DNA of 64,000 nucleotides from Paragordius varius (GCA_964247055.1 OZ176051.1:7254001-7318000), one strand, 5' to 3'; counted from the stretch's first letter, positions 22,655 through 33,898 are shown. Numbers and translations: made by a program. Notes: generated by a model from the sequence alone, not told the origin.

Positions 22655-24449
22655 GTAAAAAACGAATAAAAAGAAATATACGAGAGGAGCGCAGAACAAA
22701 TTTAAATATTTTTAGAGTAATGCTAAAAAATAAAATAATGGATGGTTTTTTCCATGACAAAAATTTTCATTTTGTTCCTTTATTTTTTATGTTTAAAAAT
22801 TAAAAAAAGTGTATCCCTAATATAAACTTATTAACTCATGGTAATTATGTCTGATATTTAGTTTACTAGAAATTGTATACCCTTTGTGGGTATTTTGCGT
22901 CAATAATCAGGTGAAAAAAGTAAATTTTATCAACTTTAAAAAACTGATAAATGATTGGAATTTAATTGAAATTAACGTGTTTAGTACATTTTTTTTCAAA
23001 AAGGGTCATGATGCGACTTATTAGCCAGTATTTTTCTAAAATCTGGATGAATATAGCAAGTTATCGTATAATTTATGCACCAAATCTATATAAAAAATGA
23101 CCAATTCTAAAACTATTTGCAGAAAATTAAATTAATGGAAAAAAACATAAACTTCACTCCATTTATCCGCACTATGAATTTTACGATAGGTTGTAGTCAA
23201 GTCCCCACCCCCTGTACCATTTTTTGCATTAACTGAACCGGAAAGAACTAACGTTTCCGTTGAAGAAAGTTGCGATTCAACCGATTGAAATATATTCATA
23301 CTCATGATATCTATATCACTCAATGCCCTACATACATATAATTGTGCAACAAAAAATAAATACTAAAAAAATTTTAAATTCAGTCAAAATTTGGGATAAG
23401 GTATGAAATAAATAAGTAATGTTTACAAACACCTGATTAATTTTTTTAGTGAAAATATTTTAAGATTATTTTTAAGATTACTTGTTATTAATTTTTATAA
23501 AAAGTTGTATTTCTTTAAAGATGAACCAATCACTGTACTATAGGTTTGGTGACTTTTAAAAGTAAAAGAAAATATATAAGTTTCGGAGTCAATAGAATAA
23601 TTAACGATCAATTTATTTGGTAAACATTAATTTATAATGAAAAATAGGCTTTAATAATTCCAAATTCGTTTTCCAATATAGCCCGAAAAACATATGCAAC
23701 AGTATTAATTGATTATGAACCAGTTAAAACATTTTGACCCAATAAAAGTTTTATTGTTAAACCATCATTCGAACGGTCAATTATATAGGGTTAAGTTAAA
23801 TATTTTCAAATCAAAAATATTTCCCTAAAAATTTCAAAAATCATGCAGGACAAATGTAAAATATAATTATGTGTTTTGTGAGAAAAAGTCATTTAACAAT
23901 TTAAAACGCCAAATGTTTACGTGTAGGTGTTAAGGATGTGGTCGAATAATTGATGGGTGTTATTATCAGGAAATTCTTTATCATAATTATTTTGAATTGT
24001 ATCAAAAAAATTTGTTGCATCCAAAACAACTGATATTTGACCTTTTGGATTGGTAGATAACAAATAGTTTTTTTCCTGTTCAATACGATTCATACGTTCA
24101 AATTCTTTTTTAATATCATTCGATGTCTTTATACTCTCAACTAACTGAATATAATTTAGTATAAACCTGCCAACCATCATTATTAAAAGCGTTCTCCCCA
24201 AGCGTATCATAAAGAGCTCGTTTTTGTGGATCACTCAAGATTTCGTGTATTTTTTTAATCTTGTTAAACATAATATTGGCTTGTTCCTTTTTCCAATTTT
24301 CTGTGTGCCTATCAGGATGATAAATACGGCTCAAGCGTCTGTAAGCTGCATTAATTTCATTTATTGTTGACTAATGTTAAAAAATAATTTACGTTGCGCT
24401 CAACCGAAAAAAAGTTGTAATAATCATTATCCCCGTCTCCTCGATACAT
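18381..24449 (-). CDS. DNAJC11: DNAJC11 homologue (mitochondrial J-domain protein)
   Basis: Fourteen exons join in phase to ~630 aa: 24449-24393, 24370-24167, 24144-23921, 23327-23153, 22281-22214, 22091-22024, 21634-21510, 21280-21198, 20738-20514, 19726-19571, 19112-19043, 18972-18779, 18695-18623, 18551-18381. The J domain has DNDYYNFFSV, AAYRRLSRIYHPDRH (HPD loop intact) and LSDPQKRALYD. Then follow KEFERMNR, NPKGQISVVLDATNFFD, LSSTETLVLSGSVNAKNGTGGG, QLNWRFGLDSGLSTSLIR, LGIPHSF, FLVEYG, PLVVYGLVQKCIVEPY and the C-terminal DUF3395 region (QQKLGLIIHHAFYG, VIDVTI-type patch, NIPGFYD, DAIKLP), collinear with human DNAJC11 (559 aa). DNAJC11 sits on the mitochondrial outer membrane and associates with the MICOS/SAM complex in cristae organisation. 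The first two introns are only 22 nt each; the others are 69-871 nt. Confidence 0.95.
20739..21197 (-). other. DNAJC11 intron with an unused open frame
   Basis: Intron between exons 8 and 9. A 64-codon open frame (20,769-20,963) lies here, but the flanking exons join in phase without it and match the human protein directly (FQLR-LGTSGFLVEYG), so it is not coding. Confidence 0.6.
22298..22548. mobile_element. MITE family A, copy 2
   Basis: In the intron between DNAJC11 exons 4 and 5. Left end TATACCATTTATAATTCATA, right end AATTGTAAATGGTATAT, with CACCCTTGAACACTTCAAA-type subrepeats and the ATTATGTGCTTTT core block. Confidence 0.75.
22586..22648. repeat. (TA)n microsatellite
   Basis: Long TA repeat interrupted once by TTTA. 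It creates apparent Tyr-Ile frames on both strands, which are not genes. Confidence 0.85.
24145..24166 (-). other. 22-nt intron (DNAJC11 intron 2)
   Basis: GTTTATAC...TATTCAG lies between ...NNDGWQ and LVESIKTSNDIKKEFERM. Human DNAJC11 reads [22 protein letters not shown] here, so the join is exact. Confidence 0.88.
24371..24392 (-). other. 22-nt intron (DNAJC11 intron 1)
   Basis: GTAAATTA...CATTAG removed between ...FFSVERN and STINEINAAYRRL. Removing exactly 22 nt restores the J-domain frame. Confidence 0.85.
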
Positions 24450-24620
24450 TTGAATTTCACATGGGTTTTTCGCACACCATAAGGTTTACATTATGAACTA
24501 TTTATGCAAATATAACATTTAACTGTAAAATCCAGATAAAATATATATACATATTATGATAGGAATATAAAGATAATCATTGTGCTTTTGGTTGTAGTCC
24601 TTAAGAATAAAAGAGAGAGT

Positions 24621-24981
24621 TATATACCATTTACAGTTCAAATTCACCCTTAAACAATTCAAATTCACCCTCGAACAATTCAAATTCACCCTTGAACAAT
24701 TCAAATTCACCCTAAAAATAAATTATGTGTTTTCGAACTAATATAACTCATTATTAATATAAATTATATCTTTATGGCATAATTAATTATTTTTTTCAGT
24801 ATTATTTTAATTTAAAACAAAATTTTATTTTTTAAAAATATATTAAAATATAGGTATTTTTAATCTTAAAAAACATGTTATTTATTTGAGGGTGAATTTG
24901 AATTGTTTAAGGGTGAATTTGAATTGTTCGAGGGTGAATTTGAATTGTTTAAGGGTGAATTTGAACTGTAAATGGTATATC
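24621..24981. mobile_element. MITE family A, copy 3 (richest in subrepeats)
   Basis: Ends TATATACCATTTACAGTTCA and its inverse. The left end carries four and the right end four ~18-bp units of the type TTCAAATTCACCCTYGAACAA, in inverted orientation at the two sides. The core has AAATTATGTGTTTTCGAAC. It lies just upstream of the DNAJC11 start. Confidence 0.85.
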
Positions 24982-25019
24982 ACTTTCGATATCGTAAAAT
25001 CGCAAAATTAGTTTAGATT

Positions 25020-25540
25020 ATGTTTAACAACTTTGTTTTAAGAAAGTCTCAAATTTTTGGACCCGTATAAAATGGGTTTTCTTAATTTACGAAAAAATGA
25101 CGATATTAAGCGATAGAAATATTAAATGTATGGTATTTTCTAATCAAAAACCGAAAAATTGGATATATGATGAAAAATTTTTTATATAGCAAAATTTTGG
25201 CGGAGCGGGACATTTTCAGAAGTGGAAACGCTATAAAAGTACGTTAATACGTGTAAAAAAATTTCCGCAAAAATCAATCGTGTGAGTAATTCTATCACCT
25301 CAGATTTAAATTTAGTGTATTTTATAAAAAACCTATGTGTACATTAAATTAATGACAAACGAGTTTTTAACATTTTAGCTGTAGTTAAGGATCATCGAAT
25401 CAAAAAAAGGGTGTTTTTATAATATTTTAAAGGGTATTTATACCGTTTTCATCTTGCCTTACTCATTAACATTTTGCTAATATATAATTTTTCACACTTC
25501 ATTAAATTTTTATTCGCAGAGCTTGAAGTAGTAAACAAAT
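25020..25540. repeat. Repeat family X, copy near 25 kb
   Basis: Blocks in family order: AAGTCTCAAATTTTTGGACC, ATAAAATGGGTTTTCTTAA, TATAGCAAAATTTTGGCGGA, GGAAACGCTATAAAAGTACG. From about 25,400 an oppositely directed piece begins (TATTTATACCGTTTTCATC). This looks like another eroded fold-back. Confidence 0.5.
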
Positions 25541-25541
25541 T

Positions 25542-25960
25542 GTTTTATTATTTGTCTTGGTTAAAATAAAATTATTAAACTCTCTTTTCTTATACATAGC
25601 TTCCACAAAAATAACCTATCATGGTGCTTTTGGTTTTTGTCCTTACGATTCATATAAGAAAATCCATTGCGCTTAAATTTCGCTAAATTTTGTATAAAAA
25701 GTTAACGAGGGCTTATGGGGCCACATCTGGCCTGCGGGACGCGTTTTGGACTTCTCTGTTTTAAACTATAATAATCTGTAATCATCCAAAGTAAATATCA
25801 AACTTCAAGCTTATAAATGGATCAGGGCAAATTCTAAGGCATCCATTAATAAATTATTGCAAAAATACTATTTCGATATTTTTCAGAATTTAATTTTTCC
25901 TTCTAATTTATAGAATTTTACAAACAAAGGAGAATTTTTATGAAAAGGGTTTTTCTTGAA

Positions 25961-25996
<36 letters not shown>

Positions 25997-26127
25997 CTTA
26001 ATAAAATAAATTTGGTCTTAATATTCGGCCAGACAGTTTTATAGTAGTGCCATTTATTAGTAAAGTAATAAAATAAAGTTATATAATTATCATATGAGAA
26101 TCGATATTTTTTGCTCCGAATATAACA
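25542..26127. other. Intergenic with a (TA)n run
   Basis: No gene recognised. It contains a TA microsatellite at about 25,965-25,992. It is the 3' flank of the GPCR gene. Confidence 0.5.
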
Positions 26128-27522
26128 TTATTCCAATGATGTTTGTGCTGTACTTGAAAATATTTTTTTGCGTCTATTAATAATACTCCGGTGTAACTTA
26201 AGAATTTGATCATTTATTTTCCGCAAGTGTGGACTAACACGATAATTTGGATTGCTACGTATATTATCATCAATCAAGTAAACTGAGGTGCTAAAAATGG
26301 TGTATTCAGCCATTTCCAATATGAAAAAGAATAGCAGATAATTATGACTAAATCGACATGGTGTAGAACTGCGTCCCGACCAACATCTAAACGTATATAA
26401 AACTGAATAAATTGTTATAGGAGCCATACACAAGATGTATAGTACCACGGCACTTAACAGAAAATAGAATTTGTGTAAAATTTTATTCCATTTTAGAGAA
26501 TTCTTTTTATGTATATTTATTTTTTGTGTCCGATGCTCACTGTTAGATGTATCCTGTGTTCTTTTCGTTTTGTTAGGCCGGTGAATACTGTTATCAATTG
26601 GATGGACATCTATTGTATTGGACGTACTAAAACTCGCCCTAAGGCCTAATTGTGTCCCCACAATGGCTAAAAACGCCATGTTAGATTTCAAGACTAATTG
26701 GCGACGGTTTGTAAGGAAATAGCGACCTAAAAAAGTTGATGATCTTTGCTTATTCCACCCATTTAGAACAGTAAAATTAAGATTGTTTTGCGTGTTTACC
26801 CTTTGGATTTCTTTTATCCGATATATCATCAGAGTTAACACAAATAAACAAAGGAGAAATGGAAGTGTTTGAGTTAATAGCGAAGTGATTGAGATGGCGA
26901 AATTAGAAAACCTTCCTCTACTGTACTTAATATGACATTTCGTAAGGCCATTCACTGTACAATATATGATTCGGTAACCCATGCAAAGCGGTAACGGGGT
27001 AATGAGACCCAATGTTATTAAAAGGAATGGAAAAGTTCGGTAATACCACTTTTTTCGAATGATGTTAATGTTCCATTTGGGGTCTAGACAAAGATATCTA
27101 TCCAGCAAAAAACATACTTTCATCCATTGTTGCAAAATCGTGATACATTCCAAAATCGTGATGTTAAGCAATAAATAATATAAGTGTAAACTACAACTTG
27201 TTGCCAAATGTTGGTAATGTAAAAAACTGACCTCCAACAAACGCATGCTGAAGGCAGGGCAAATCAAGATCGATGATACACAAATGATTTTAAAATAATA
27301 ATAGCCATGTTGTATAGATTTGGGTAGCTGTCGTATCTTGAGGAACGTATATAAATTGGTTATTAAGGCTAACGATATCAATATAACCGATACTGTAAGA
27401 AAAAAATAGAGATTCCCTCGTTTTAAAAATGTACGTTGTAACGTTTTACATTGATTTAGTTTAGATGAATTACCGCTCGAAACAGAAATATTAAATACGA
27501 ACTTGGTGTTTGATAAATTCAT
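26128..27522 (-). CDS. Rhodopsin-like G-protein-coupled receptor
   Basis: Single-exon gene of 464 aa with seven hydrophobic segments at about 38-65, 73-97, 108-140, 162-183, 205-235, 350-378 and 394-417. Three N-glycosylation sequons precede TM1 (N3, N11, N18). C110 at the top of TM3 and C188/C196 in the second outer loop could form the usual disulphide. TM3 ends in DRYLCL (141-146), the class A DRY motif, and TM6 carries CMAP, a CWxP variant. The canonical TM7 NPxxY is not evident; the segment there reads STSVYLIDD. The third inner loop is long (~110 aa) and basic. Intronless class A receptors of this shape are often peptide or amine receptors, but the ligand cannot be named. Confidence 0.8.
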   Translation of the reverse strand: MNLSNTKFVFNISVSSGNSSKLNQCKTLQRTFLKRGNLYFFLTVSVILISLALITNLYTFLKIRQLPKSIQHGYYYFKIICVSSILICPAFSMRLLEVSFLHYQHLATSCSLHLYYLLLNITILECITILQQWMKVCFLLDRYLCLDPKWNINIIRKKWYYRTFPFLLITLGLITPLPLCMGYRIIYCTVNGLTKCHIKYSRGRFSNFAISITSLLTQTLPFLLCLFVLTLMIYRIKEIQRVNTQNNLNFTVLNGWNKQRSSTFLGRYFLTNRRQLVLKSNMAFLAIVGTQLGLRASFSTSNTIDVHPIDNSIHRPNKTKRTQDTSNSEHRTQKINIHKKNSLKWNKILHKFYFLLSAVVLYILCMAPITIYSVLYTFRCWSGRSSTPCRFSHNYLLFFFILEMAEYTIFSTSVYLIDDNIRSNPNYRVSPHLRKINDQILKLHRSIINRRKKIFSSTAQTSLE

Positions 27523-28513
27523 AAAAATTTGTGCTATATCTTATCAAACGGAAATAATAAAAAAAAGTATTAATTATTTATCATTTACATCTATCATTCA
27601 TGCTGACTGTTTATGGTAAGCGTGTAGTGTAAACATATTAATGACAATTTTCTATCACCCACCCTCTATGCATTTTCTAAATAATATATACAAGAAGTTT
27701 AATAATTTTACACAAAACTCATGAATATCTAATATGTTCATATGTATGTAAATTAATAACAAGTTGGATTAAATAAAATACATCTTTTAAAAAATAAAAT
27801 ATAGAATTTTTGTTAAAAATAATATTTTTAAAATATATTAAAACTTAAATTCCAAATCGTTTATAATGGGTTTCATTCCTTCTCCTAGCTATAGTAAAAA
27901 TCGAATTATTAATAGGATTTCACAAATAATCACGTAGCCAGTTTGCAGGTAATAAAGCGTATATAGTAAGTATGTATGAGATCTAAATCTTAAAAGCAAA
28001 ATTAAGACCCGTTTTTATGTAATACTTCGAAAGGAAGAACCATATTTGTCTACGACCTTACTTACCAATGATCACCACCTTTTTAAGGCTATTAATAGTA
28101 AAAGTTTTGGCTCCAATTTAAGCGTTTTCTCAAAATTGATTCTTAATCCTTTTTTATTCACGGATGTAGCCGAAAATTTACAATGGATGCTATTAGCTTT
28201 AATATATTCATTTCTTTTTGGGATGGCTACGACCCCTGAAACGAGTTAATGTTAAAAATTTGTTTGATTGACCCTTCTAGCATAATGAAATTGTAAAAAA
28301 CATCAGCTAAAACCACCGTATATTATTTTATAGGGAAGAATCGTTTATAAAACTTCAAATAGTAGTATATTAAAATAAAATTAAATAATTTTCGTTTGTG
28401 CTATGGAATTTTTATAACAATTTTCAAGCTGGTTATTTTGATATTTAAAAAGACAAGAAGATCAAATATTAATATTGTTATTTCAAGAAAATCGCCAAGT
28501 ATTTTTATTTTAT
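27523..28513. other. Intergenic, no gene recognised
   Basis: AT-rich upstream region of the GPCR gene. The 67-codon frame at 28,046-28,249 has no recognisable features. Confidence 0.5.
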
Positions 28514-29102
28514 ACTAGCGTAAATCTCGTGCTGCTACCCGAGAAAGTCCTTCGGACTTCTGGGGGTGGGGGAGCTTTTTGAAAAAAGGGACAATAAAAT
28601 GATCCACATACGTGGATTATTTCGAAACATTATTTAATAGCTATGATCTCATAGGAATTTCAAAACGGGGCATTCATATTAATATATTGTTTACTTGGGC
28701 GAAAAATAAATTCAAAAAATTATTTTTGTGGACTTTTTTTTGTTAAAAGCATTTTACGGGGGGAGCGGGTAAAAAGAGGGCCTAAATTAAAAAAGCGAGA
28801 CGACTATGTTCGGCGGAATCGAAAATAACTAAACAAAAATCATATTTATTGAATGGTCCAACATGTTCTCCGGAAAATTGTCTCAAAGACACGATTTTTG
28901 TGGACTTCAGTTTTCAAAAAAAACCGTTTTTTACACGGGGTGGGCCCGAACTGGGGGCCTAATTCAAAAAAAGGGGGAAGCTATTGTCGGGGCATTCATT
29001 AATGATTATATTTTTCGACATTTGGATTTGAATGGGTCTACCATTTTTTCGGTACCAGATTACAAAGCCAGCATTTTCCATTTTTACAAATATATAGATT
29101 AT
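28514..29102. repeat. Dispersed repeat family Y, short copy
   Basis: Starts ATACTAGCGTAAATC with a GC-rich head and ends TTTTTACAAATATATAGATTA. From ~28,690 to the end it closely matches 9,640-10,048, including ACGGGGGGAGCGGGTAAAAA, CAAAGACACGATTTTTGTGG and GGGTGGGCCCGAACTGGG. It lacks the ~160-bp tandem array present in the long copy. An open frame at 28,863-29,168 lies inside the repeat and is not conserved as protein. Confidence 0.7.
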
Positions 29103-29136
29103 TTTGAAATCTATGGAGTAAATTCTCCGCCTATTT

Positions 29137-29409
29137 ATATACCATTTACAATTCAAATATACCCTTGAACAATTCACCCAACAATTCAAATTAACCCTAA
29201 AAATAAATTATATGTTTTTGGGCTAATATATCTAATCATTTATAAGAAATATATTTTTACGACATAGTTTATTATTTTCAGCATTTTTACGTAATTTCAT
29301 TTTTAAAAAATATATAAAATATAGACAATTTTCCATCTTAAAAAACATATAATTTATCTTAGGGTGAATTTGAATTGTTTAAGAGTGAATTTAAACTCTA
29401 AATGTATAT
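29137..29409. mobile_element. MITE family A, copy 4
   Basis: Ends TATATACCATTTACAATTCA and the inverse (AAATGTATAT, eroded). It sits immediately beyond the short family Y copy. Confidence 0.7.
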
Positions 29410-30375
29410 CAAAATTGAGTGACCAGCTTATAACAAATATGGTCATTTCATACTTGGCAGTTTAGTAATAACTAAATATGCTTGAAACAGAGACAGATGG
29501 TCCCATTAACAAATGCATGTTGACTTATTAAACGAAATACAAAAATTTAGCGCCCTGTGAATTAGCATAGGAAAAAAATGAAAGCAGGGCATATAGGGTA
29601 TAATTATGAATACCACTCTGATTTGCAACGAAAGCATTACAAATCTATCCAAAAAGATTTAGCTAGGATGAGTAATAAAAAACTTTTGTTTATAAATCTG
29701 ACATTTTTTAATACCTCGAATAACACGATATGGATAAATTGTTCTAATTTAAACTAGGAATCGGAAAGAAATAAACTTTTAAATTATCAATTTTTATTTA
29801 ATTACGTATTGCATATTTATAGTGTCGGGATAAATATATGAAAAATACACAAGCTACAGATTTACTGTCCAAGGTTATATTTTTCTATATAGCAACTGCC
29901 AGATTATTCCTCTTTATGTGAATCCAGAAGAAAAAAATCATTTTTTCATACTACAATTAGTATTTTTGGATTATTTCTATTTTTTTTATAAAGGGGTATT
30001 TTATGGCATATTGCAGCTATGTAAACATTTGCCTAAAAGATAAGATCATATCGAAAGTATGTTTATCCACAGTACAATAGCGCTGAAAATTTACACATTA
30101 ACCTAGAAAGTCAATTTAACTTTTTAACTAAATTTATTAAAAATTATTTTAAAAATATTTTACTCAAAATTGATTCATTATTTTAAATTCTCTCGCGCAA
30201 TTACGGCTTTTTATGTTAATTTTAAGGAAAGGAATGTATATATCTGACCAATTTAAAAACTTATAAAAAATCATGATAAATAATATTGTGATTAAGAAAT
30301 AAAATTTAATTTTTTCCCAAAATGTTTTGATTCGAGTTTATTTGCGAAAAAATTGTGTGTGATGAGTATCACAAC
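29410..30375. other. Intergenic, no gene recognised
   Basis: AT-rich, with no frame or repeat that I can name. Confidence 0.45.
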
Positions 30376-31499
30376 TTTTTCTGGACTCGATTTTCTAAAT
30401 ATTTTCTGATTCCTTATAGTATTGTGATCAGATTTGCGTAAAAATCTTTTTTACTTTCCCAGCTCGTTTTCGAGATATGGGACTTTTTCCATATTTGGAC
30501 ATATCCAAAATTTTCTTGTTTGTAAATATTTTTCGCTATGTAAACGAATAATATGTGGCTTACATAAGTATTTTTACAAGAAATTATCAATTTATCTTCA
30601 AAATAAAAAAAAATTTTACTTAAAATATTCAATACATTTTGTTTTAGGGGGCAAAAACCCTCACAAATTGGGTAACTTAACATTTTTTCACACAAATATT
30701 TTTTATCAATTTATTAAATCAAAACAAACTTTATTATATGTTCTTGGATGTTAATAATGTTTGTTTAATATAAATATCACTTTGTAATAGCTTTGTGGAC
30801 TTTTATTTTTAAAAATAAATTTAATTTTTACAGCTTTTTTGTTGCTTTTTTTATGTAAAAAATAATTTAATTTAGTCAGCTGTAAATACTAATTTCATTT
30901 TTTCATCTGAAATTTTTAAATTTTGACCATATATGGTGGCAGATATGTTGACTCGTTTGCTTCATTTTTAAATATTTTAAAATAATATAAAATGGACAAT
31001 GATTCTTATATAAATTTGTGATTGATTTCTGAATCGGAAAAATCGTCTGCCTTTTGGATAAGAGAAGAAAACACCTTGATACCATCAAATACATTATATA
31101 TATATACTTTAGGGATATGGATGATTCCCTCTTTGTCAAGAGTGCAATCTAAAGAAGCTTATTACCCTGATGAAGTTTTACGATACTCGGAAATGAATTC
31201 TTTTTTAATAAAAGTTTAATCACCCATAAAATTTCAGTTGTTTAGGGAACAGTACGTATGCCACAGGGAAATCAAAGGAAAGCACCCTCATATACTAAAT
31301 TATATTTTTAATAATTTTAACCATATATTCTTAAAAATTTTATTTGGGTTATCGTCTCTTCAGTTAAATTATTTTTTGTCGTTAACGTTTCATTTAATTT
31401 AAACTATTGTCGCTTATCAACAACTCTAATCAACCTTTGTTTTTTGCTGATATATGTTTAAGCATAAATTTAAGTTAATGATATTTTACCCCAACCTGT

Positions 31500-31600
31500 T
31501 GGGATCTAATTTAACTGATTTGTTTATTCCACCTAGACAATGTATGACATCGCCCAAGTATTTAAAATTATTTACCAATTCGATTTTGGCGTCTGCCACA
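31500..31600 (-). pseudogene. Small LINE reverse-transcriptase fragment
   Basis: On the minus strand a short open stretch reads DAKIELVNNFKYLGDVIHCLGG, the segment that follows the RT palm in LINEs (compare FETVQSFTYLGDIISAGGG in the LINE at 34.5-35.5 kb). It is too short for more. Confidence 0.4.
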
Positions 31601-31914
31601 TAAAAGTATTTTATTGATAGGTAGTTATATTATCATGACAAAGTACCCAATCGCAACAATTTGTATATCACATCAGCTAATAGATTAGCTTTCAATATGG
31701 ACGACTGTGCAGAGGAAATTGAAGAATATGCCTAATAAAATATACCATTAATAAATAATTTCATCATATTATATTGAACTATATGCAAATCCTAATTATA
31801 ATCAGTTATTAGAGTGAATATTTAGAATATATTTTGGTCAAAAGATTTTAAGACACGGATAATCTAATCTAGAATAATAAAGTAAATTAGGTGTAGAAAA
31901 AATAAAATAATAAT

Positions 31915-33074
31915 TTATTTATTCATATACATATAATCGCAAATTAAATTTATATTGTTTCGATAGGTTTTTTCGAAGGGTTTCAAAAGCTGGTGACCCT
32001 TTTCTCCTCTTTGGTCACTAATTGAGTCTTTTGGAAAAAAACGTAGATGGGAATCCACCATATGGAGCTTTAGACTCATGCGGCATCCTATAGGATAAAA
32101 ATTAATATAAATGTTTAAAAAACAAATGTATTATAACATACATACCCATCCTATTGAAAGAATCGATTAAACGATTGCCTAATTCCAGATGGTTCTTATT
32201 TTTTGTATTTCCCAAAAAATTTTGAGAAAAAGTTCGCAATGCAATCCATGCCGCTTTTTCTTTGGGTTGCATTTTAGATTCAAACATAACATCATTGAAA
32301 AGATTCGTAACCTAAAATTAAATGTATAATACCTGCGGCCCTATCAAAACTGCGGCGTTAATTTTGGCAGGCGTCATCCTGAACTTGCTGAAGTAATGGG
32401 CCCAAGCTTCGCCATTTTTATCGAGACTGCACAAAAATGTTTTGGCCAATCCAAGCAGTGTGTGCAATGGCGGCAAAACAAATTTGTTAGCTGATATTAA
32501 TGGAGAATTAGTCTGATTCTTGGGCCCAACTTCATAAGTTCGGACGGGCCAATTTTTTTTTGTGTAATGGTTATCGGTGTCCCGCGAGTCCCACTCACAC
32601 AAAGGACAAAAGAATTTAGGAAATCCTTTCTGTATTCCGTAAAGCAGTCCCATGACCTATAAAAATATTAGAATTTTAGAAACTTTATAATCCCCTGTTA
32701 CATGCCAATAATGGAAGTTGTATCGGAGGAGTTGCAAAATATTTTCAAAATTATCATAGGTTTCCCTATAAACTCGGCTGAATGCTATTAATATTGGCCT
32801 GTGCTCTCCGGCACGGTCCAATAAAAATGCCTTCAAACTTTCCTAAAGATGTAAAATATTATATACCTGAGAAGCGTCTAGAAATAATACCCATTGTGAT
32901 GAATCATATGGATAATTCATTTCCTGCATTAAGCCAATTATATCATGACACCATGATAAATAACTGTTTTCGGAAAAATATTTTCGGAAATTTATTCCTC
33001 TATTCCGAAAACTGGTTATATTGATGTCAGTTAAATTGTTTCGACTAAGAGTCCTTACCATAAGTTCAGACGAC
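31915..33074 (-). CDS. Transposon-associated protein inside the inverted-repeat element
   Basis: Five exons join in frame: 33074-32867, 32842-32684, 32656-32333, 32311-32146, 32087-31915. They give NLTDINITSFRNRGINFRKYF, YPYDSSQWVLFLDASQ-ESLKAFLLDR, GDYKVMGLLYGIQKGFPKF, FCPLCEWDSRDTDNHYTKKNW, VLPPLHTLLGLAKTFL, NAAVLIGPQV, FLGNTKNKNHLELGN, MGCRMSLKLHMVDSHL and GEKGHQ. This set of patches is familiar from a large unnamed family found across cnidarian, arthropod and other invertebrate genomes in multicopy loci (WRLFIDSS...LKAVLLHNG...FLCLWDSRD...PPLHIKLGLMK...GERFHQD). The CxxC...H set suggests a metal site. Introns are 24, 27, 21 and 58 nt. The N-terminus is incomplete: no ATG exon was found upstream of 33,074. 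The biochemical function is unknown; a role in transposition is inferred from context. Confidence 0.7.
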
Positions 33075-33898
33075 CTAATATAATAATATATTAAAAAAAT
33101 GTTTAGCTTATTCAAAGATAAATACAAAATTTAACTTATATATTTAACGCATTTCAGCATAAGTATTAGCCGATTAGTTTTTTTGTGTATTGTCCACATA
33201 TGTGGCAAACTATATTTTTATCAGTTGGACACCCTATATATATAGATATATATATATTACTTGGGTTAGAATTATATTTTTTTGTACATATTGGTATAAT
33301 AAAATATTCTTGATGAAAAAGATGATATAGAGTGTATTAAAATGAAGGAAATATTTAAAAATTTCAGATGAAAAAATGAAATTAGTATTTACAGCTGACT
33401 AAATTAAATTATTTTTTACATAAAAAAAGCAACAAAAAAGCTGTAAAAATTAAATTTATTTTTAAAAAAAAAAGTCCACAAAGCTATTACAAAGTGATAT
33501 TTATATTTAAACAAACATTATTAACATCTAAGAACATATAATAAAGTTTGTTTTGATTTAATAAATTGATAAAAAATATTTGTGTGGAAAAATGTTAAGT
33601 TACCCAATTTTTGAGGGTTTCTGCCCCCTAAAACAAAAAGTATTGGATATTTTAAGTAAATTTTTTTTTTATTTTGAAGATAAATTGGTAATTTTTTGTA
33701 AAAATACTTCTGTAAGCCACATATTATTCGTTTACATAGCGAAAAATATTTACAAACAAGAAAATTTTGGATATGTCCAAATATGGAAAAAGTCCCATAT
33801 CTCGAAAACAAGCTGGGAAAGTAAAAAAATTTTTTACGCAAATCTGATCACAATACTATAAGGAATCAGAAAATATTTAGAAAATCGAGTCCAGAAAA

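Larger units (their letters stand above)
30376..33898. mobile_element. 3.5-kb element with ~546-bp terminal inverted repeats
   Basis: Left arm 30,376-30,921 and right arm 33,353-33,898 are inverted copies of one another with only scattered differences: TTTTCTGGACTCGATTTTCT at the left edge, AGAAAATCGAGTCCAGAAAA at the right edge. They enclose a multi-exon gene on the minus strand (31,915-33,074) of a family that is common in mobile elements of invertebrates. The high similarity of the arms suggests a fairly recent insertion or arm conversion. A clear target duplication was not found. A 93-codon frame stays open in both arms (30,414-30,695 minus; 33,580-33,861 plus) but resembles nothing I know. 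Confidence 0.65.

Noticed and set aside
22478-22803. Open frames on both strands rich in Tyr-Ile
   Set aside because: They are translations of the (TA)n microsatellite at 22,586-22,648.
30414-30754. Overlapping open frames in the inverted arms (also 33,521-33,861)
   Set aside because: Present in both arms only because the arms are copies. Composition is AT-driven and no protein family is recognised.
31156-31190. CTGATGAAG followed by CGGAAA, hammerhead-like
   Set aside because: No stem II of the right length, no cleavage triplet and no stem I pairing; a chance match.
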